A DNA stretch of 7,718 bases from Candidatus Bipolaricaulis sp. Its GTDB lineage: Bacteria; Bipolaricaulota; Bipolaricaulia; Bipolaricaulales; Bipolaricaulaceae. A program made the translations under genes and the position numbers. Of the stretch, positions 4,861-7,718 are shown piece after piece. Under the pieces are notes generated by a model. The model did no database searches. It was not told the DNA's origin and saw only the letters and a list, made by a program, of their open reading frames with translations. The stretch is from positions 1-7,718 of the forward strand of contig JAGUVP010000147.1 of the NCBI GenBank assembly GCA_020062805.1. Reading direction: 5' to 3'. How positions within the stretch are numbered: position 1 is the first letter of the stretch; each line of letters opens with the position of its first letter.

Positions 4861-5961
4861 GTGAACGGATCCCTCCCCGTCCTGGATCTGTGCGGGGATC
4901 CTTACAGAATCGGATACACCCACGGTCAAGAGGCGAAGGCCCTCATCGCGAAGAACCTCTCCCTCTATACCCGCCGATACCGGAACGAAATCGGGCTGGA
5001 GCGAGAGGAGGTCCTTCGCCGAGCCAAGCTGTGGTTCGACCGGGTGGTGGACCTCGATCCCCCGTACGCAGCGATGGTCGAAGGGATTGCAGACGGATCT
5101 GAGTTCCCCCTCCTCAACATCGCCGCGCTCAATGCCCGTTACGAGCTGTTCTACGGGGGATTCGCTTCTCAGCGGATCGCCACGGCGTGCACCTCGTTCG
5201 CCATCTTGCCAGAACGCACAGAAGAAGGGCATCTTCTTCTCGGAGAGAATTGGGACTGGTTTCCCGAGGTGGAGGGTCTGTGGCTGAGGGTCATGTGGGG
5301 TGATCTGACCGTGCTCGCGTTCACCGAGGCCGGGATCGCCGGAGGGAAGGTCGGCCTCAACTCGGCTGGGGTCGGCCTTGCCGTGAACGGCCTCCTCTCC
5401 CACCTCGATCGGGGGGACGGCGAAGGGGTCCCGTTCCACGTGCGAACGTGGAGAATCCTTTGCTCCCCTGATCTAGATGAGGCGGTCGCGATTGTGGAAG
5501 CCGGCAGGGCCCCCTGCTCGGCGAACTTCCTGCTCGGGGATGCAAAGAGCGGGACAGCGGTATCTCTGGAACGGGCGCCGAGCGGCACAGCCCACGTAGA
5601 TCCCATCGATGGGATCCTCGTCCACGCGAACCACTTCCTCCACCCCGAGCAGCTGGGGGTGCGGGAACTCCTCGCCGAGGAACGCCGCTCAACCGACCTC
5701 CGCCAGAGTCGGCTGACCGAACGCCTCTTTTCTGCGGTTCGGCAAAACCCACTCTCCACAGACAACGTTCAGGATGCATTGCGGGACCATGCGGGTCACC
5801 CCGACTCCGTGTGCCGGCACGAGAGCTCGCTGTTCCCGCTTGACCTCAACTACAAGACGCGCCTGTCCGTGCTCATGGACCTCGACAGCCGTCGCCTGTG
5901 CTACACCGCCGGCCCGCCGTGCGAGGCCGCGTACCACGGGATCCCCTTGGACGAGAGGTAG
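4861..5961 (+). CDS. C45-family acyltransferase/amidohydrolase (AAT-like Ntn hydrolase)
   Basis: The 366-residue protein belongs to the acyl-CoA:6-aminopenicillanate acyltransferase (peptidase C45) group. These are Ntn hydrolases that cut themselves to expose an N-terminal cysteine and then hydrolyse or transfer amide-linked acyl groups. C110 in ATACTSFAI is the expected nucleophile, with cleavage between A109 and C110 into a small and a large chain. Other family marks are GENWDW (128-133), LNSAGVGLAVNGL (166-178), the ANFLLGD region (221-227) and HANHFLHPEQ (255-264). The N-terminal CGDPYRIGYTHGQE is also typical. No signal peptide is seen, so it is probably cytoplasmic. Real substrates of most bacterial members are unknown: N-acyl amino acids, small peptides, beta-lactam-like amides and polyamine conjugates are all possible, so the penicillin name should not be taken literally. 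It follows RHH-cupin copy 3 by 38 bp on the same strand with no terminator visible, suggesting one operon. Confidence 0.87.
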   Translation: MNGSLPVLDLCGDPYRIGYTHGQEAKALIAKNLSLYTRRYRNEIGLEREEVLRRAKLWFDRVVDLDPPYAAMVEGIADGSEFPLLNIAALNARYELFYGGFASQRIATACTSFAILPERTEEGHLLLGENWDWFPEVEGLWLRVMWGDLTVLAFTEAGIAGGKVGLNSAGVGLAVNGLLSHLDRGDGEGVPFHVRTWRILCSPDLDEAVAIVEAGRAPCSANFLLGDAKSGTAVSLERAPSGTAHVDPIDGILVHANHFLHPEQLGVRELLAEERRSTDLRQSRLTERLFSAVRQNPLSTDNVQDALRDHAGHPDSVCRHESSLFPLDLNYKTRLSVLMDLDSRRLCYTAGPPCEAAYHGIPLDER

Positions 5962-5983
5962 ACAAGAAGGCTCTGCGAGTTCC

Positions 5984-5996
5984 GCGGGGATCCCGC
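5984..5996 (+). terminator. Short GC hairpin after the C45 gene, weak terminator candidate
   Basis: GCGGG and CCCGC can pair around a GAT loop, 22 bp after the stop of the C45 gene. No T-tract follows, so it does not meet the usual intrinsic terminator pattern. The rest of 5962-6137 shows only weak small inverted repeats (for example CTCTG-TT-CAGAG near 6092-6103). I recognise no Mg2+ riboswitch in it. Confidence 0.2.
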
Positions 5997-6137
5997 TCCA
6001 TGTGGCTGAAGGCTCCACGAGCTGGCCTGACACGGCCTTGTAGACGAGTTCGGGTACGCTCACGTTGCGAAAATCCCGCTCGTCCGTGATCCTCTGTTCA
6101 GAGCGACAACCGTCCGCGGGTCCTCGGGAGGTGGATC

Positions 6138-7166
6138 ATGAAGAAGCAGAAGCAACACAGAGCGCCGTCGTGGCTGGCGTGGCTCCCGCTGCGCGCGCGG
6201 GAGGACAGCCACCTCCGACGCCCGGTGATGGCGGTGATCCGCCAGGATGCGCCGCTGCTGCGCCTCGACTCCACGGTTGGGGAGACGCTGGAGAGCGTCC
6301 GCGCCCACGGTATCGGCGATCGCCCGTTCTACTTCTACGTGGTGGATGAAGCGGGCACGCTGGTGGGCGTGGTCCCCACCCGCCGCCTGCTCACCGCGCC
6401 CCTCGACCGCAGGTTGGCCGATCTCGTCGTCCGCCCGGTGCGGACCGTGCCCAAGGGCGCGACGGTGCTCCAGGCCTACGAGATGATGCTCCAGCACAAG
6501 CTCCTCGCCTTGCCCGTGGTGGACGAAGGGGGGCACCTGCTGGGACTGGTAGACGTGAACGCCCTGTTGAACGAGCCAGTGGATCCTGGCGATACCGACG
6601 CGGTGTTCGAGACCGTGGGCCTCCACGTGGCCCAGGCGCGACTCGCCTCACCGGCGAAGGCCCTTCGGGTCAGGTTCCCGTGGTTGGTGGCCACCCTCGC
6701 GAGCGGCGTCCTGTGCGCTCTCTTGATCAGCGTGTTCGAGGTTACGTTGGAAAAGAGCCTGCTCCTCGCGTTCTTCCTCACGTTGGCGTTGGGGTTGGGG
6801 GAGAGCGTGAGCATGCAGTCCGCGGCGGTGACAATCCTCGCCCTGCGCACGAAACGACCCTCGTGGCGCTGGTACGTGACCGCCATGCGGCGCGAGGCGG
6901 GCACGGCGCTCCTCCTCGGCGCGGTGTGTGGGCTCATCGTCGGGGCGGTGGTGTGGGGGTGGCTAGGGGAGCGCGTGCCTGCGGTGGCCATCGGGTTGAG
7001 CCTGGTGTTCAGCATCACCGCGGCGAGCACCTTCGGGTTGAGCATCCCAACCCTGCTCCACGCCCTTAAGCTTGACCCGAAGATCGCCGCGGGCCCGCTC
7101 GTGTTGGCTGTGAGCGATATCTGGACCGTCCTGTTCTACTTCGGCATCGCCACGCTGCTGTTATAG
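6138..7166 (+). CDS. MgtE-type magnesium transporter, short form with CBS pair
   Basis: This is a membrane channel-like transporter for Mg2+ or another divalent cation. The 342-residue protein has a basic N-terminus, two CBS domains (about 30-90 and 97-146; YFYVVDEAGTLVGVVPTRRL and LLALPVVDEGGHLLGLVDVN), a linking helix, and an MgtE membrane domain with about five transmembrane segments (about 181-200, 206-232, 256-275, 281-306, 315-341). The last segment keeps the Asp (D327, in AVSDIWTVLFYFG) that in Thermus MgtE (D432) binds Mg2+ in the pore. The canonical MgtE N domain (a helical superhelix before the CBS pair) is missing, so it is about 100 residues shorter than classical MgtE. The usual GNxGxQ stretch reads GESVSMQS (221-228). 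CBS domains normally sense intracellular Mg2+ or nucleotides and close the pore. A strong GGGAGGTGG ribosome site at 6127-6135 sets the ATG at 6138. The 176-bp gap from the C45 gene suggests a separate unit. Confidence 0.88.
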   Translation: MKKQKQHRAPSWLAWLPLRAREDSHLRRPVMAVIRQDAPLLRLDSTVGETLESVRAHGIGDRPFYFYVVDEAGTLVGVVPTRRLLTAPLDRRLADLVVRPVRTVPKGATVLQAYEMMLQHKLLALPVVDEGGHLLGLVDVNALLNEPVDPGDTDAVFETVGLHVAQARLASPAKALRVRFPWLVATLASGVLCALLISVFEVTLEKSLLLAFFLTLALGLGESVSMQSAAVTILALRTKRPSWRWYVTAMRREAGTALLLGAVCGLIVGAVVWGWLGERVPAVAIGLSLVFSITAASTFGLSIPTLLHALKLDPKIAAGPLVLAVSDIWTVLFYFGIATLLL

Positions 7167-7183
7167 CTGGAGGTTCGCGCCGA

Positions 7184-7718
7184 TTACAGCGCGGCACGTA
7201 CCTGGGCCACCAACTCCTGGCGGACGGGGTCGGGGGCGAATGCCGCCTCCGCGCTGGACAGCAGGATCGCCCTCACCTCGTCCGATCCGAGCCCGAACGC
7301 CTCGACGACCCGCGCGAGCTCGTTGGTAGACGAGGTCTGGGACATGAGCCGGTTGTCCGTGTTCACCGTCACCCGGATCCCCCGGTCGAGGTAGCGATGG
7401 AGCGGATGGTCGGAGAGCGAGCGCATGATCCCCGAGATCTGGAGGTTGCTCGTCGGACAGACTTCGAGCGGGATTCCGGCCTCGCGCACCCGCTCCTCGG
7501 TTGCAGGGTCCTGAAACAGGTACACCCCGTGCCCGATCCGTTCCGCGCCGAGGTCCAATGCCTCCGCGATGTTCTCCGGACAGCATCCCTCCCCGGCGTG
7601 GAGGGTGAGGTGCACGCCCGCCTCGCGCGCGAGGCGGACCGCCACCGCGTGATCCGAGAGCGGGAACCCTTTCTCCGGGCCGGCGAGGTCGAACCCGACC
7701 ACCCCGCGGTCCCGGTAC
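7184..7718 (-). CDS. add: Adenosine deaminase, C-terminal part (cut by window edge)
   Basis: Adenosine deaminase converts adenosine or deoxyadenosine to inosine or deoxyinosine plus ammonia, in purine salvage. The visible 178 residues are the C-terminal half of the metal-dependent (beta/alpha)8 amidohydrolase; the start, including the HxH zinc ligands, lies beyond 7718. The frame stays open to the edge (YRDRGVVGFDLAGPE), so the GTG at 7702 is an internal Val and not the start. Family marks are GVVGFDLAGPE, LTLHAGEG (zinc-binding His and catalytic Glu), RIGHGVYLF (catalytic His), LEVCPTSNLQI and VNTDNRLMS (metal-binding Asp). The TDN form, in place of TDD, is common in bacterial adenosine deaminases. 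It could be another adenosine-deaminase-like enzyme such as adenine or 6-aminodeoxyfutalosine deaminase; the visible motifs favour adenosine. It is convergent with the Mg2+ transporter, the two stops being 17 bp apart. Confidence 0.9.
   Translation of the reverse strand, partial: YRDRGVVGFDLAGPEKGFPLSDHAVAVRLAREAGVHLTLHAGEGCCPENIAEALDLGAERIGHGVYLFQDPATEERVREAGIPLEVCPTSNLQISGIMRSLSDHPLHRYLDRGIRVTVNTDNRLMSQTSSTNELARVVEAFGLGSDEVRAILLSSAEAAFAPDPVRQELVAQVRAAL

Noticed and set aside
5962..6137. A possible Mg2+-sensing riboswitch before the MgtE-like gene
   Set aside because: The length would allow one, but I see no recognisable M-box core or strong long-range pairing, only small weak hairpins.

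Overview
The window comes from a GC-rich bacterial chromosome. Bacterial housekeeping genes (release factor RF2, the 16S rRNA methyltransferase RsmI, a cell-wall amidase) flank a less ordinary cluster. Nothing looks phage-, plasmid- or transposon-derived, and I see no tRNA, rRNA or CRISPR. I cannot fix the phylum from sequence alone. The mix of clear Shine-Dalgarno genes and two possibly leaderless genes, plus proteins only moderately close to textbook versions, would suit a little-studied lineage, but that is a guess.

Layout: (1) 70-777 (+) is a membrane-anchored N-acetylmuramoyl-L-alanine amidase. (2) 774-1865 (-) is prfB (RF2), tail to tail with the amidase and sharing a CTAG at the stops; it has no programmed frameshift. 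(3) 1866-2017 is a divergent promoter region. On each side a -10-like hexamer sits exactly 6 nt before the start codon, as expected for leaderless mRNAs. (4) 2018-2857 (+) is rsmI. (5) 2937-4822 (+) holds three consecutive paralogous genes. Each encodes an N-terminal ribbon-helix-helix-like domain, a helical linker and a C-terminal cupin. They are followed 38 bp later by a C45-type N-terminal-nucleophile hydrolase (4861-5961), probably in the same operon. (6) 6138-7166 (+) is a short MgtE-type Mg2+ transporter with two CBS domains and no MgtE N domain. (7) 7184-7718 (-) is the C-terminal part of an adenosine deaminase, cut by the window edge.

The most interesting part is the triplicated regulator-like array. 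The putative DNA-binding half is almost invariant among copies, mostly with silent changes, while the cupin half has diverged, including at the metal-ligand positions. This suggests several effector inputs feeding one DNA specificity, or mixed oligomers. A well-formed promoter lies upstream (-35 TTGCAC, 17 bp, -10 TACAGT). It overlaps three CCTTG-type direct repeats spaced about one and two helical turns apart, which are candidate operators. The linked C45 hydrolase points to an amide or acyl-amide metabolite as a possible effector or substrate; that link is inference.
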